Source of the DNA: Larus michahellis
Taxonomy: Eukaryota; Chordata; Aves; Charadriiformes; Laridae
Reading direction: 5' to 3'
Assembly (NCBI RefSeq): GCF_964199755.1
Contig: NC_133897.1
Location: 55,066,442 to 55,130,441 of the forward strand
DNA length: 64,000 bases
Both the position numbers and the translations under genes were made by a program. The notes below the pieces were generated by a model. That model did not search any database and was not told the origin of the DNA. It was given only the letters and a program-made list of their open reading frames with translations. Below, piece after piece: positions 23,067-34,544 of this stretch; within the stretch, counting starts at the first letter, position 1, and each line of letters begins with the position of its first letter.

Positions 23067-26000
23067 CTTAAAAACAGCAGGACAAAAAAAAAAAGAAGAG
23101 AGAGAGAGAAAAGGAGTTGATTTAAAATATTACTTCTTTAGAAAAATATCAGAATAAGAAGAATCCTTCAGTTCTCTCTAATTTCTTGATCCTAAGTAGT
23201 TTTCCAGCATCATGGGAGCTACTCCTCATTTATTTTTGACGCATCAGTCTCCTGATATTTAGTGAACTAGAACTGGATCACTGCATTTTTAGCTAAATTT
23301 ATCAGGCATTCTTAAATCCAGCATATTTCTGCTACCTGTGAAAAGAGACACCGAAGTTTCATGTGGGAAACTGTTTGTTAAAAGACTTTGGGAAGCTATA
23401 AAAGGGGAAGAGCTTGCATGATGAAATAAACACTGTGATTAATCTTTGTGACTCAGTCAGTTTATGCGAACATGTATATGCATGCTTGTTTTCTATAGGT
23501 ACACAGCAATATTACTTAGAATTTGCAAATCCAGATGCCAAAAGAGACAAAAGTTAGAATACCCGCATATCAATAAATTGCAAAAGCAACCAGATTAAGA
23601 TCAATGTTAAAACACTCAGGTACGTTACTGAAGGCTTTGAGGCAGTATATGGCTTACTGATGTTTAGGATCTTAACAAGCTTTGAAGCCTAGCCATCCTA
23701 GAAGAAAAATAAAGCTTCATCCCTATCACAAAAGCCCCAAAGAACAATATGGCGTGATATTGAAAGGGAATTGATTTCGTAGTTCAAGCACACCATGGGG
23801 ATTCCAGGAACCTTTTCATCAGCTGTAGGTATGCTGTGTGAAGTATCTTTCTATGTATAAGTGTTGCCTTCTTCCAAAGTCCTCCTCTATTATATAGATA
23901 GGTCGTGGATCATACCTTCCACAAGTATCTTTCTCTCCCCGCTTCTCTCTGTCTGTCTTTCTCTCACACTTAAAACTCTAAGTCCCTTACGAATCTTGAG
24001 TCTTTTGGGTGATACCAAGATATTATGATTACTGTAACTGTTCTCTCTATTAGAAATTAAATTCATTGAGTGAAGAGAGGACAATGTGTTAGAGAGAAAA
24101 TGTTCTTCATCCCTGTTTTAACAGGTTGGCTTCGTTTTGCTTGTTCCCAGTAAAAAGCAAGTGACCTGTGAGATATATTTTATGCCCACATTCCTTGGTG
24201 TGGAGGTTAACGTAGTCTAAAAACAGGATGAGGTTTACCATTGTGTGGAGATCAATGAAATCTCTCCCTAATTTGGTCTCCTGCTGTTTGCTCTCAGTCT
24301 GCGCTAACCAGCTGAGCCGTGCAGTCAAACCAACCTGTTTTGCTTCTTTCTGCATCGAAAGCCCTCTCACAGAGAAGGCTTTCAGTCTTGACAAGCTCTG
24401 AAAATAGAGCAATACCACACAGGAAGATTTTCTTCAACTTTGGAGTCTTTTCAAGAGGTGATGAATTAATGAAAATATTAACCTATACTGCCCTTCATTT
24501 AAGTTAGCTCCTGCTTCATTTACATGCTGGTCTTGTGAACTAGCTGGTTTCAGCAGGACCATGAGATAAACTGAAAGGCATGAATGAATATTATTTTGAA
24601 ACACAAAGGACTTCATTTGCTCAGGCAGCAATTGAGTAACCACCATTGTTAACTGCAAAGAATTACGCCATTTTATGGAGATGGATATAAATGTTCCCCA
24701 CCCAGACTTCTATTCATATAGACAACTTAGGCAAATACAGACTTTTTTTTTTTTCCTGTTGCCTTTGGGATTTAGGGGGCAGGGGCCGGTAGGGGAAAGT
24801 GTTTTTTTTTATTGTTGTCATTTTTTCTTCATGGAGCACTTGAGGAATGAGGAAGACATAGCTAAAATATGCTTGAAGTGTGAAGCTACAATGGATCATT
24901 TGATGAGAGCTAACCTATCTTCTGAGTAAACTCAGGAATAAGAAATCAGGAATGTAAGCTAAATAAAGCTGCGCTGTGCTTCATAATCATGTCTCTTATT
25001 TGAATTATGAAGTGATGAAGGAAAAGTATGTTTATGTAATTCTAATGGCTTGATTATAGCACATAAGCTAGCCTTTTTAGAGCTAGAGACAGCTGGAAGG
25101 TGGCAGCCAGGCCAATTTTTTCAGCTCTTAGCTGGACCCACATCAGTAGCGGGCCAGATGCTTACCACAATCCATAGCAAGATGATGCATCACTTTAGTG
25201 ACTGATGAACTCCAAAGGCTTTCAGCAGAGTTCAGGATTCAAAGTTCAGAGGAGGATGCAGCCTGGAGCTGCAAGTTATTAACTTTCCAGACCATGGACC
25301 ACCAGCAACTTCAAGGACAACTATGTGCCTTTAAAATCATCCTTTTAATGCAAAATGGTGGAGGGAGGATACAAATGGGATGTCTTTGCAAGAATTATTT
25401 CCATAAAACAGGGAAAGGATTATTTTCTTTGATATAATGCCACTGATCACTTGTGGGGAAAGTGTGCTTTACTCTATGTGGTTTGGAAATTCTGGGTTTA
25501 AAGGAGTGAGCAGGATTAGGAATTGGGGAACATTTGTAAGTCAGTCTTTCTCTGTTTACTGTCTAAGTAAATCACTTAGCCTCCCCGCCTCTGTTTTCCC
25601 AGCTGTGTGTATTATGAAATGCAGCTCATCCTGCAGGTCTGTTTTAAGGATTGGTAGGTTGTTCTGTTAATATCTGCCAAGAGATCTGACTAATGAAAAC
25701 AGCAGAGAAATAGGATGTAGCCATATTTTCCCAACAGAAATTGCAACTACTTGCAATGTTTAGCTAGAGACTAGGGCCTCAAAGGCTCAGAGACATGGGA
25801 GCTTCTGTTAGGAAGCTCAAACGTAGGCAGAAGCAGGAGCTGGCTTAAATCAACCATTTGCCACGTGTCACCTAGATCTAAGCTACTCCTCCTGGGTTGT
25901 AAATCAGAAAACCACCAAGATGTCACCAGTTCCCCTTGACTGCTTATGGACAACTCCAGCAGCTCAGTTGGAAGAGCGTTGGACTGCTCCAGTCACATCC

Positions 26001-29000
26001 CTTGCACTGGAAAAGGACACGAGATGACATTAAACTGCTGTACTTCTCCTGCGTCACTCAGAGATTTTTCACTGGGTGGTTGATGTTATCCAAAAGGAGC
26101 TACCTTAACTAGTTTTCTAGGGCATGAGGGAGAATGAGGGTCTGGAACTGTGGTTTTACTAGTTATCTCTGATCTGATTAAGAAACCCTAAGCAGACACA
26201 TTTCAGGAACCGTGATCCCATATTTACACATGTATTTACATTCCTGCTCAAACCCACAGGCCTGAAGATCTCTCAGAAATACTTCAGTTAATTGAATATA
26301 TTGCTAAGTGAGGATGGCAATAGAGTGCCCAGAGCTGAATACAGGATTTGGATCAGATTCAAATCATTTGCTGTCATGTGAGAGGGAAAAAAAAACACAT
26401 TAGAATTGTGATTATATTTTGTCTTCTAGTCTAATCCCTTCAGAAAGCCAAGGTGTTGACTGACTGAAGGAGAGCTGGCCACTGGAGGGGACCTCTGCTC
26501 ATGGCTCATTTATACGCACATGGCATAATTTATTTGCGCCACTTCTGTAGGAGTTTGAAGGTTGAATAAATTTAAAAGTCAAACCCCTGTAGGGGAGGGT
26601 TTTGTGATGCCAAGGATTAGACATTTAAGCTGGCTAAGGACCGATTTCCTCAGTCTCCTTCTGCAGACAACAGGTAGCCATGGGTTCCTGCATTCAGGAA
26701 TGTTCAGATCCTGATTTAGCAGCCCTCTTGGGTGTTTGCAAGGTGTAAAACTGATTCTATTTCTCACTTGGATCATGTGCCGTGTGGTAGCTACATTAAT
26801 TTTCATCACTTTGTGTGGTCTGTTCGACTTGCTTTTATTTGCGATAGAAAATATCTCTGGTCACCCAAGAAGGAGAGGGACCATCCTGAAGTGCTCATAA
26901 CCAGCTGGTCAAAACGGAGAGAGATAACACAGCTGCCATTTTTATCTACATTTACAATGAAGCTCTTTGTGTGGACAGCTGCTTAAAAAGATAATCTAGT
27001 AATTAAGCTCTGTTACTACAAGCAATTAAGCGGAGCTTGTTGAATTGGCATCTGGAAGTGGCGTTTGGGAGGGATCTGAAGGGGAAATGTTAGAAACGGG
27101 GACAATCCTCATTAGCAGGTCGCAAGGGATGGAGGCGGCACTGAGTGTGCTGCTGACGGCAGCCACGCCAATAACAGGGAGATGGGGACAGAAAGGCCTG
27201 TCTATATTTATTTAGCGCACGTAGCCCTGCCGGGGCTCCTCAGGTCTCGAGTCTATAATTCAGGTTCTATTTCTCACAGCAGTTCCGCAAGAGGTCCGTT
27301 TGTTTGTGCTCTGTCTGCTACCTGATGGGATAACCCTGAAAGTAAACAAGTAGTAAATATTGGAGCAGCCCTCAGCCACAATGAGTCGCTTTTTCATAGC
27401 AAGTCACGGAGCCACCGCTGGCGAATTTCAACCAGCAGAACGCTGTACGTTGGTATGTATCTTGAGAAGAAAATATGCGTGCTTAAAGTAGGGAGGGAAT
27501 GAAATTCAAGCATTCGAACACACAGGCTGCTTTGCCCCTGATACAGGCACAAGTCTGCCACAGGGGGTCAGTCGTTGGGAAATGGACCCAGAATACAGGA
27601 TCTGGAAAAGCTGGAGCATCTAGCCGGCTGCTCTGACTCCATGCTGAGTGCTGGAAGGTGGCTTCACCAGTAGGCAAGAAAGTGTTATTGGAGGGATAAT
27701 TGCAAATGGCTGAAAAATGCATTACTTTCTATCATTCCCCAACAGCAAATGCACACAGTTTGAATTTTGTCACATATTTGAAGGTCACTGCACTTTTCTT
27801 TTTTTGCACTCTTCCCTTTTGAGTTTTTTGATTGCCAAATCATTTGGGATTTATAACATGCTTCTGTTACCATATAACTTGTATTAGCTTCTTTTCACTT
27901 TGAAAATTATTCAAAGTTAAAGAGGAAGTCTTCATGGGAGGCAGGAGGTGAAGACCCTTACAATGATTCTTATTTCTCTCTTAAGTGCCTACTTGAGCTA
28001 GTTAAATCTAGGGTGGAAACCTGAGGTCCTAAGTGACTAGGTGGTAAGCCAACCAGAGTGCTGTTGAGGCAGGTCAAGGAAATAATTCACCCTTGCTGCA
28101 TCCTCTTAGCTAGCAATTACATTTAAACCAAAGAAGAGTCAAGCCTCTCAGTTTCAGTGTCACATGTTTCATCTTTGATTTCTATCAATCAGACTTGTTT
28201 TGCTTTCAGGTTCTCCTTCCCCATGTATACCCCGAAGTGCAAGGGACACGCAGCATCTTCAATGGTGTTATAAATGGCGAAAGGCAACTTTTCTTGTGGG
28301 TGCTTTCGAACTGACCAAAATAATTTCTTGTCTCTCCTCCAAGGTCCATGGGAAGAGTAGGCTTCAAGTACGATACACAGGACTAATATTTATTACCAAT
28401 GGTTTGATAAACTTTGCCTCTGCTTCTGTTTCTGAATTGATCCCTAAAAGACTATGATTTTTTCCCACCTAATTTATTTGTCATGTGAAATGTTGGGTAA
28501 TTTGCTGGGTAATTTCCTCCAGCAATTATATAAGCGGTTCATTATCAGTGCTCTATATTAAATATTTTGAAGTGGAGCATTTGCAGTTGGGCTCAGAAAT
28601 TGTATGATAGCTTCCATTTCCCCCAGCAGATGATTGGACCGGGTTTCCAGTGACTCACTCACAGCAACTCCAATGCCGCAAGCCATTGAGATGCTTGAGT
28701 TCCATGAGCGTTGCATTTTCCTGAGGCAGATCAGTATGCAAGGCACTAGTATTCACCACGCTTGCTGCCTTGGTCCTGCAAACGTAGTCCCTGCTTTTGG
28801 GAGCCTCATACTGATTAAATGAAAAGAATTCTTACACAGGTTTAAGTCAGGTGTGAAGGCTCCAATTCACAAAGAAAGGAGATGTCTACAAATCCAAGTG
28901 CGTATTTGGATTGATGCAGTCATCTGCACACCTTATAATTATTAGGTATACAGGAAATTCCATTCAAAGTGTACCTGAATTTCAGGTGGTTGATGTACTG

Positions 29001-32000
29001 AGCACTTGCTCAGGGCCAGAGTATCTGTCTCAGGACCTCTTCATTTAGTGTGCCTCACAGCTGGATAGCGCCAGCCCACTGCAAAACTAGTTCATACAAG
29101 AGGTTCCTAAGGCAACAGTGTTTTCCAGTTTTGGCACTAGTTTTGGATCTGGTGTTTGTTTGGTTTTTGTTCATTCATTTGTTCATTAGTTCATTCGTTT
29201 TTTGCTCCATCCTGTGATCTGGAAAGGGCTGGTGCGTAGTATACAAGCTTGCACCAGTTCCTGCATCCCTAGCTAGCAGTAGTAATTAACATTTACACAG
29301 TGCTTTACATCTTCAACGACCTTCAGAAATACTGGTGAATTGATGCTCTTTTGTGATAGAGGAATATGGGAAATGCAACAAACAAAGGGTCTTAGGACCA
29401 AAACATGTCTGGCTGACTTCATATGGTCACCAAGCAAATTAGCTGCTGCACTGTGTATTATGCCAGAAGCACAGAACCCTCTTTAAGGTGCTGTTAATGA
29501 GAAGTTCATCACAGCTTGGTTTCCTCAGTGCATGTTAGGGACTGTGGAATGGAGAGAAGGTTAATCAGGATGAGTTTGCTCCAGGTTGTTTGAGACAGTG
29601 TGAGCTATGTTAGTATAGTGCTGGTGACCTAAAAATTTGCATGTGCTCAATTTGAAAAGCAGGGCAGTAGTTGGCCTTTTACAAAAGTAGGATCAGGTTT
29701 GCAAGAGATAGATAATCAAGTGACTTAATGTCTTCTCTTACTCCCCTACCCTTCTGTCCCAAAACCATGAGTAGCAAATACAGAAAAGACTTTCCATGAG
29801 CCACCACTGCTATTATACACTTTGATCAAATAGGTCCAGTTCAGCAGGAACTGCTGAGCACACTGGGCAGAACAACCTCCTTCCAGCCTCCTCCCAAGCG
29901 GACCTCTGACGGTAGCCACGTTTTGCTTCCTCTTTGGCGCACCTTTACCTAAGTAAGTTTCTTACCTATTATCAAGGGTGGGATATGTATTGCAGGCGTA
30001 TCTTTTCTCCTGGGCTTTTTCTGCTCCAGTTCAGTGATCTGAGAGCCTGGACTCACTCTCTCTCTCTGTGGCTTCTCTGTGATACCGTATCTTTTCAGCA
30101 GATTATCAGAAAAGTCTGAAAGTATGCCTGCAGGCAAGAAAAAAAAAAAAATTAAATGCCACTTCAGCCTTGTTCACATTGAAGAAATTTGTACCTGTGT
30201 AACTTTCACAATGACTGCTCTGAAGTAAGGCTGCGCAAGTGGATGACCTGTTCTGCATGGTGTACCTACTCTTTAGGTTTTGCAAGGGTATACATTTCCT
30301 CCAACTCAATCCCATAGACTATAGACAGTGATGCTATCAGGTCACCTGGTTTCTGGTTGCACTTAATGGACTAAAGTGCAACCCATCAGAAATCACGGTA
30401 AAGATGAGTGCGATCTTCTATTCCAGAAGCTTAGACATCTTATCAAAGTAGCTTAATCATACAGATGTTCAAGCCTCTGCTGGGAGGCAATGTGACCGCA
30501 CAGAAATGGCTTATTTTAAGTAGTGAAGCTCTGTTTTCTTTATGGTATGAGTACTGTGGGCATAAAATGCACCTCTCCAGGCTCTGAGCAGCTCTTCCCT
30601 AGGAGAGAACCATGGAGGAGCAGATACATGTGAGAGCTGAACAGAGTCAAAGGTGCTGAGTTCAATATCTGGATTACAAACACTGGAAAATCCCAGCTGC
30701 TTGTTTTTGACTTGGTGAATTGTTGTGGGTACACCGGGGGCCATGCAAGTAGTTACCAGCTAACTCCTCTGTGTATGTGCGGCATGGGAAGAAGAACTCA
30801 ATGCAGTGGATACAAGAGCACAGCTCTCTCCCTGGAGAGCACAACAAGGAGTGCTTGTTAGCAGAGAGAAGCGACAAACATTTATTCCCGCTGCTGGTCT
30901 TGGAAGATCGTCAGGTTTCGGTGGCAGTCTTCTGCTCGTTCTTCCCTTCCCCAGGTTGGTGGCATTTGGCTCTTGAGCTTCAGAGGTCTGTAGATGCACA
31001 GCACCAGGGAGCATCCTACAAGGAGCCCCTTTGTTGCTGCGATGGTTTCTGGCTTCCCAAAACACCCGCCCTTTGCCAGAGTCCCCATAAACACAAGAGC
31101 CCTGCGATTTCCAGGAGGAGCAACCCGCAGCCGGCTTGTGTGCCTCTCTGGTCTCCTCCCAGCCTTGTCCCTGTTCATCCTCCCCCTGAGCACTGGGTAC
31201 GAGTTTCACAAGAGAGTGCAGTGGCTGAACTGGATCCTTTTTGATTTTGGACCAGATTGAATTGGGACACCAGGCATGGCTCAGCAGCTATAGATAAATA
31301 CACATCATTTATCACGTAAAGGCAGTAAGCCTATGCGCCCCAAGGGAGCACGTTTTTCAGGAGCATGCACCCACCCACCTTGGTATTCCCTGACCCTTTG
31401 AAAAAAATCCCCTTTGTCTAACAGGGAATGCCTTTGAGAAAGTCATCCTCTCTGTTTGCCTGCCTTCCCAGGTGCGCATGGCATGGAGCTGCCTTCTTGC
31501 CCACCTCCGAGGTGATATGAGTGAATGAAGGTTCTCTGGTCCTTTCCATCCACTCAGTTGAACTGAGATTTTTGAAGTCAGGAGATGTATCGCTTACCTG
31601 TCAGGGGTGGTGGGGTGTGTAAAGCCGGCGTATCTTTTCTCCTTGGCTTTTTTTGGTCCTGCTCAGTGTTTTGAGAAGCCTGTATGGTTTTAGCCTTTCT
31701 TGGTTTCTTTTTGAGGTCACAGCTCTTAATCAGCTGCTCTGAAAGATCCTCTACAAGGAGGGGAAAACAAATGAAAAAAGAAAAGGATAGAAATTGAAAC
31801 TGAGGTGAATTAATAAACCAGATGGTAAAAAGGAAAGTTTTAATAATACTGCCTTCGTCCAAGTAGATTAAAATGCCTGTGGAGAAACATCTCTTAAATA
31901 GTCAGTACAAGAGGCCTCTGTGCCATACTATGTGGGAGTCAAGTGACTTAGGTGGTCCTCCTGTGTTCTAGGTGGTAGACATAAAACAGAGGCAGAGAGT

Positions 32001-33683
32001 TGTGGGCAGCGGTGTGTTACATGGCAGGGGCAAGGCTGCACCATCGAGTGCGGAGGTCCCATGGCCATCCCTGTTTCGTCCAGCGCTAACTGTGCGGGCT
32101 GTCTTCAAGAGTTACAAGGGCTCTTTTGTGGAGGAAAGATTTATGTGTGCGGGTTCGGCCTGAGGTATTGGTAAACCGAGCCAGTATATTGTTCCCTTCG
32201 AGAGTTGGCTTTATTTCCAGAGCCACTGAGCAGTCGGTATTCGCTTTTGATTTATGTAACTTTACCCTGGATTTTTTGGTTTTCCCTTAAAACAAGCCTT
32301 GACTCAGATGACTCAGCTGGTCAGCACGGTTTTTCTGCAAGGATCGGCATTTCTGTGTGCTTATGCAAGCTGAAAATATTGAATTTAGCCTGTCATTAGT
32401 ATCATCATGCAAGCCATTGCTTTGATTTCTTAAAAGCTGCTTGTTTGACTTCAGCAGGGTCCTCTACCCCCACCCAACCCCTGACTGCAGACTTGGGTGC
32501 AATGGGACTTCGTTCCAGGCTCTCTCGCGCTATTGGAGGCAGCTGTACATCTGTGAGCCTGCGGGTAGATATGGGAAGGACAACCTGCAGGTGAAGTGCC
32601 TGGAAGATGTGGGGTCTTTTTCCAGCCCTCACAGTTTTCCCGCGCAGTCCTAATGAGCTCGTTTAACCTCCCGCTGCCTCGATTTCCCAACTGTAGAATG
32701 GGACACGTTTTGTACTTATTTAAATAAGTAATCTCATGGAACAATTATGTTTGGTATGCCAGCAGCTGTAAAAGAGGTGCCTGTAGCTAGAAATGCTGTG
32801 TGGTAGAGGCAGAACTAGGATACCTTCCTTGCAGGCCAGATAAAGAAAGTTTATAAAATTATGCTTGCCCGCGGCGAGGCACTTTTTTTGACAAGCAAGT
32901 GAAATTGCATTTGTGTTTTGTTATTGTCATCACACGGGTAACACTGAGCAAATAGATTTTTATTTCTGGGTTGCTAAATCTTTATGACAATTTTGCAAAG
33001 CAGGAGCGAAGTAATAACATTTGAAGCAGAGGCAAAGACCATGAATATGCAAAAAGAACATCTATCAAGTATGAAGTCTGGTATTTAGCAGCGTGGTGGG
33101 GCAAAGATGCCTTTGGTACGCTCAGTGCAAAAGTTATGTATGAAATAGGTTCAAGAGAGGAAACAGATTGACGATGAAGGAGAAAAAGTATTTTGAAAGC
33201 CGCCCCAGTGGAGGCAAAAGCGGGCGTTTCAAATCTTTTACTGAAATTGCATATGTAAAAAGTGCTCAGGGAAGGCTCAGCTATATCCTAGCTTTCTGTT
33301 TATTATGGTATAAATGAAGAAACTGCTTTACTTTTTCTACCAGGGAAAAGAACAATGACTTTTTCCTTTCTCCTCTTTAATCACCTTCGCTCTAGAGCTT
33401 TGGCTGATATTTATACGCAGGAAAAACGCTCTTTGCCTTTCCATCTGGCATCAGAAGTGTCAGCAGAAGGTGTAATCTATCAGGTTTCATGAGGGCTCAG
33501 TTGTGTTGCTGGAGGGGAAAAACGGGCACTGGACAGGACCTAATGATGTGAAGACAACGCCTCTCCCAATTACTGCAATGACATCATCTAATAACACTTA
33601 CCTAAATGGTTACAGTGTGAATCTCGCTTGTCCAGTCTGTCTTCTGGGATATCAAGTGGCTGAACACATTCTGTTGACATCAT
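22987..33683 (-). CDS. PPP1R17: PPP1R17, protein phosphatase 1 regulatory subunit 17 (G-substrate), complete coding region in four exons
   Basis: PPP1R17 is a small, heat-stable, intrinsically disordered protein. cGMP-dependent kinase phosphorylates it in cerebellar Purkinje cells, and phosphorylation makes it an inhibitor of PP2A and PP1. The coding parts are 33683-33602, 31750-31598, 30127-29966 and 23066-22987. All introns are GT-AG and all junctions are phase 1. The 477 nt give 158 residues plus TAA (human protein: 155). The start is MMSTE at 33683, as in mammals. Two copies of the kinase-site motif [10 protein letters not shown](L/I)H lie at residues 61-72 and 115-126, with the target threonines at 68 and 122. 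The basic KKKPRKAK run is at 41-48. The tail is acidic (EDEEKDGD, 147-154). The gene is convergent with PDE1C and lies in the same direction as ITPRID1, as in human. No frameshift is seen. Confidence 0.96.
25530..25680 (+). repeat. MIR-like ancient SINE remnant
   Basis: 'aagtaaatcacttagcctccccgcctctgttttcccagctgtgtg' followed by 'tattatgaaatgcagctcatcctgcaggtctgttttaaggatt' follows the MIR order (cttaacctctctgcctcagtttcc...tgtaaaatg...cctacctca...ttgtgaggatt). It is by-eye only. Confidence 0.55.
29275..29400 (-). repeat. MIR-like ancient SINE remnant
   Basis: 'agtaattaacatttacacagtgctttacatcttcaacgac' resembles the 'attaact..gcgctttacat' end of MIR-like SINEs in antisense. It continues towards 'gaggaatatgggaaatgcaac'. 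It is strongly diverged. Confidence 0.4.
29966..30127 (-). CDS. PPP1R17: PPP1R17 third coding exon, second kinase-site repeat
   Basis: The exon is 162 nt, phase 1 to phase 1. The acceptor is GCCTGCAG|GCATAC and the donor is AATAG|GTAAGAAAC. It encodes (G)[17 protein letters not shown]..., then [20 protein letters not shown]. The regulated threonine is residue 122. It has the same layout as the preceding exon. Confidence 0.95.
30128..31597 (-). other. PPP1R17: PPP1R17 intron 2
   Basis: The intron is 1.47 kb. The part around 30760-31250 is more GC-rich than its surroundings and is open for about 150 codons on both strands, but no homology or conserved motif is recognised. It is treated as non-coding. 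Confidence 0.7.
31598..31750 (-). CDS. PPP1R17: PPP1R17 second coding exon, first kinase-site repeat
   Basis: The exon is 153 nt, phase 1 to phase 1. The acceptor is CCTTGTAG|AGGATC and the donor is ACAG|GTAAGC. It encodes (E)[19 protein letters not shown]..., then [20 protein letters not shown]. The threonine after KKPRRKD is residue 68. The exon is a tandem paralogue of the next one. Confidence 0.95.
31751..33601 (-). other. PPP1R17: PPP1R17 intron 1 (between the first two coding exons)
   Basis: The intron is 1.85 kb with a MIR-like remnant at 32640-32790. The rest is unique-looking. It includes an octamer-like word (aatatgcaaaa at about 33046), which alone is weak evidence. Confidence 0.7.
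32640..32790 (+). repeat. MIR-like ancient SINE remnant
   Basis: 'gtttaacctcccgctgcctcgatttcccaactgtagaatggga' corresponds to the diagnostic MIR segment 'cttaacctctctgtgcctcagtttccccatctgtaaaatgggg'. The 3' part, 'ggtatgccagcagctgtaaaag', is weaker. Confidence 0.65.
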
Positions 33684-33711
33684 TGAAATGGGCTTTTCTC
33701 CCCCTTTGAGG
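33602..33711 (-). CDS. PPP1R17: PPP1R17 first coding exon (with 28 nt of 5' UTR)
   Basis: The acceptor is 'tttttatatggtag' (minus strand) ahead of 33711. The 5' UTR part is 33711-33684 and coding runs 33683-33602. It encodes [20 protein letters not shown] and seven more residues (DSHCNHL), ending one base into a Glu codon. The donor is TTAG|GTAAGTG. The polypyrimidine side is the A-rich run at 33721-33757 on the plus strand. Because the exon starts with an acceptor, at least one further 5' non-coding exon must lie upstream (see 40326). Confidence 0.93.
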
Positions 33712-34509
33712 CTACCATATAAAAAAACAAAAAAAAAGGCAAAAAAAAAAAAAAAAAGGCAGCATGACATAAACCAGACATATCGGTGTTATGTATCCAC
33801 TTGCTAGCCAGATCATGAGAAGTCTTCCAGCTGCTCTCTGTCATGCAGTCTTCTGGCTTGATTTTGCTCACATGTGATAAGAGATGCATTTATTCACTGC
33901 CTTGGTTACACACACAATACCTCATTTTCCACCTGCCTTGCTGTAAGAAAACCTCACTAGCATGGCAAATGCGTTGGTTCTACAGAATACTGACTGTGAT
34001 CATGCAGAAAGCGCTATCACATACACAAAAGAAATGCTAGGAAATAGGAGGTTTTGTTCTGGTTTTCTTCTACATGCTTTCTCAACTGAAAACTAAGGAT
34101 CATATTTGGTGTTTATCTAACTCTAATTACGAATGCTGTTGAGGTAGTCTTACAAGTCCAGCTCCTCTAAGAGAGCCTGGATACCCCTGAAGACCTAGGT
34201 GTGAGTGCTGCCTCTGAAAGATGGCCAGTGCCCACAGATCCGAAAGCCAGCATGAAGTAGAATTACTCATCACCTTGGTAAGAGCATGAGAACCCGTTTC
34301 AGAAAGCTGCTTAAGCGCCTGTGCTCTATAGGTCTCACCACTGTATTGCTGTTTTCACTGGTTTATCCCCCTTTACTCGCAACTGCAGAGGGTTCCTGGA
34401 GCCCAGCCTCCTACCTGAGCTCCCCCAGCATCCCCCAAGCTGAGAGTTGATCCTGGACTCGGCCACTCTGGGACCACCCCAGATGCCATCACAGGAAGAA
34501 GGAAATTAG

Positions 34510-34544
<35 letters not shown>

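Larger units (their letters stand above)
23067..29965 (-). other. PPP1R17: PPP1R17 intron 3 (6.9 kb)
   Basis: This is the longest intron of the gene. It contains the MIR-like remnants listed separately (25530, 29275) and a moderately GC-rich patch at about 27040-27430 that looks like a candidate regulatory element. I saw no further exon that preserves the phase-1 junctions. Confidence 0.7.

Noticed and set aside
25955-26010. tRNA-like words 'cagctcagttggaagagcg'
   Set aside because: Only an A-box/D-arm-like part is present. There is no B box, T arm or acceptor stem, so it is not called a tRNA.
26401-26470. Minus-strand ...RLEDKI-stop, considered as the PPP1R17 C-terminus
   Set aside because: There is no acceptor and no match upstream of the last four residues. 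The exon at 22987-23066 fits in sequence, splice site and phase.
29281-29340. Minus-strand ...LKVVEDV, considered as the PPP1R17 last exon
   Set aside because: The DNA is a MIR-like SINE relic and the similarity stops after five residues.
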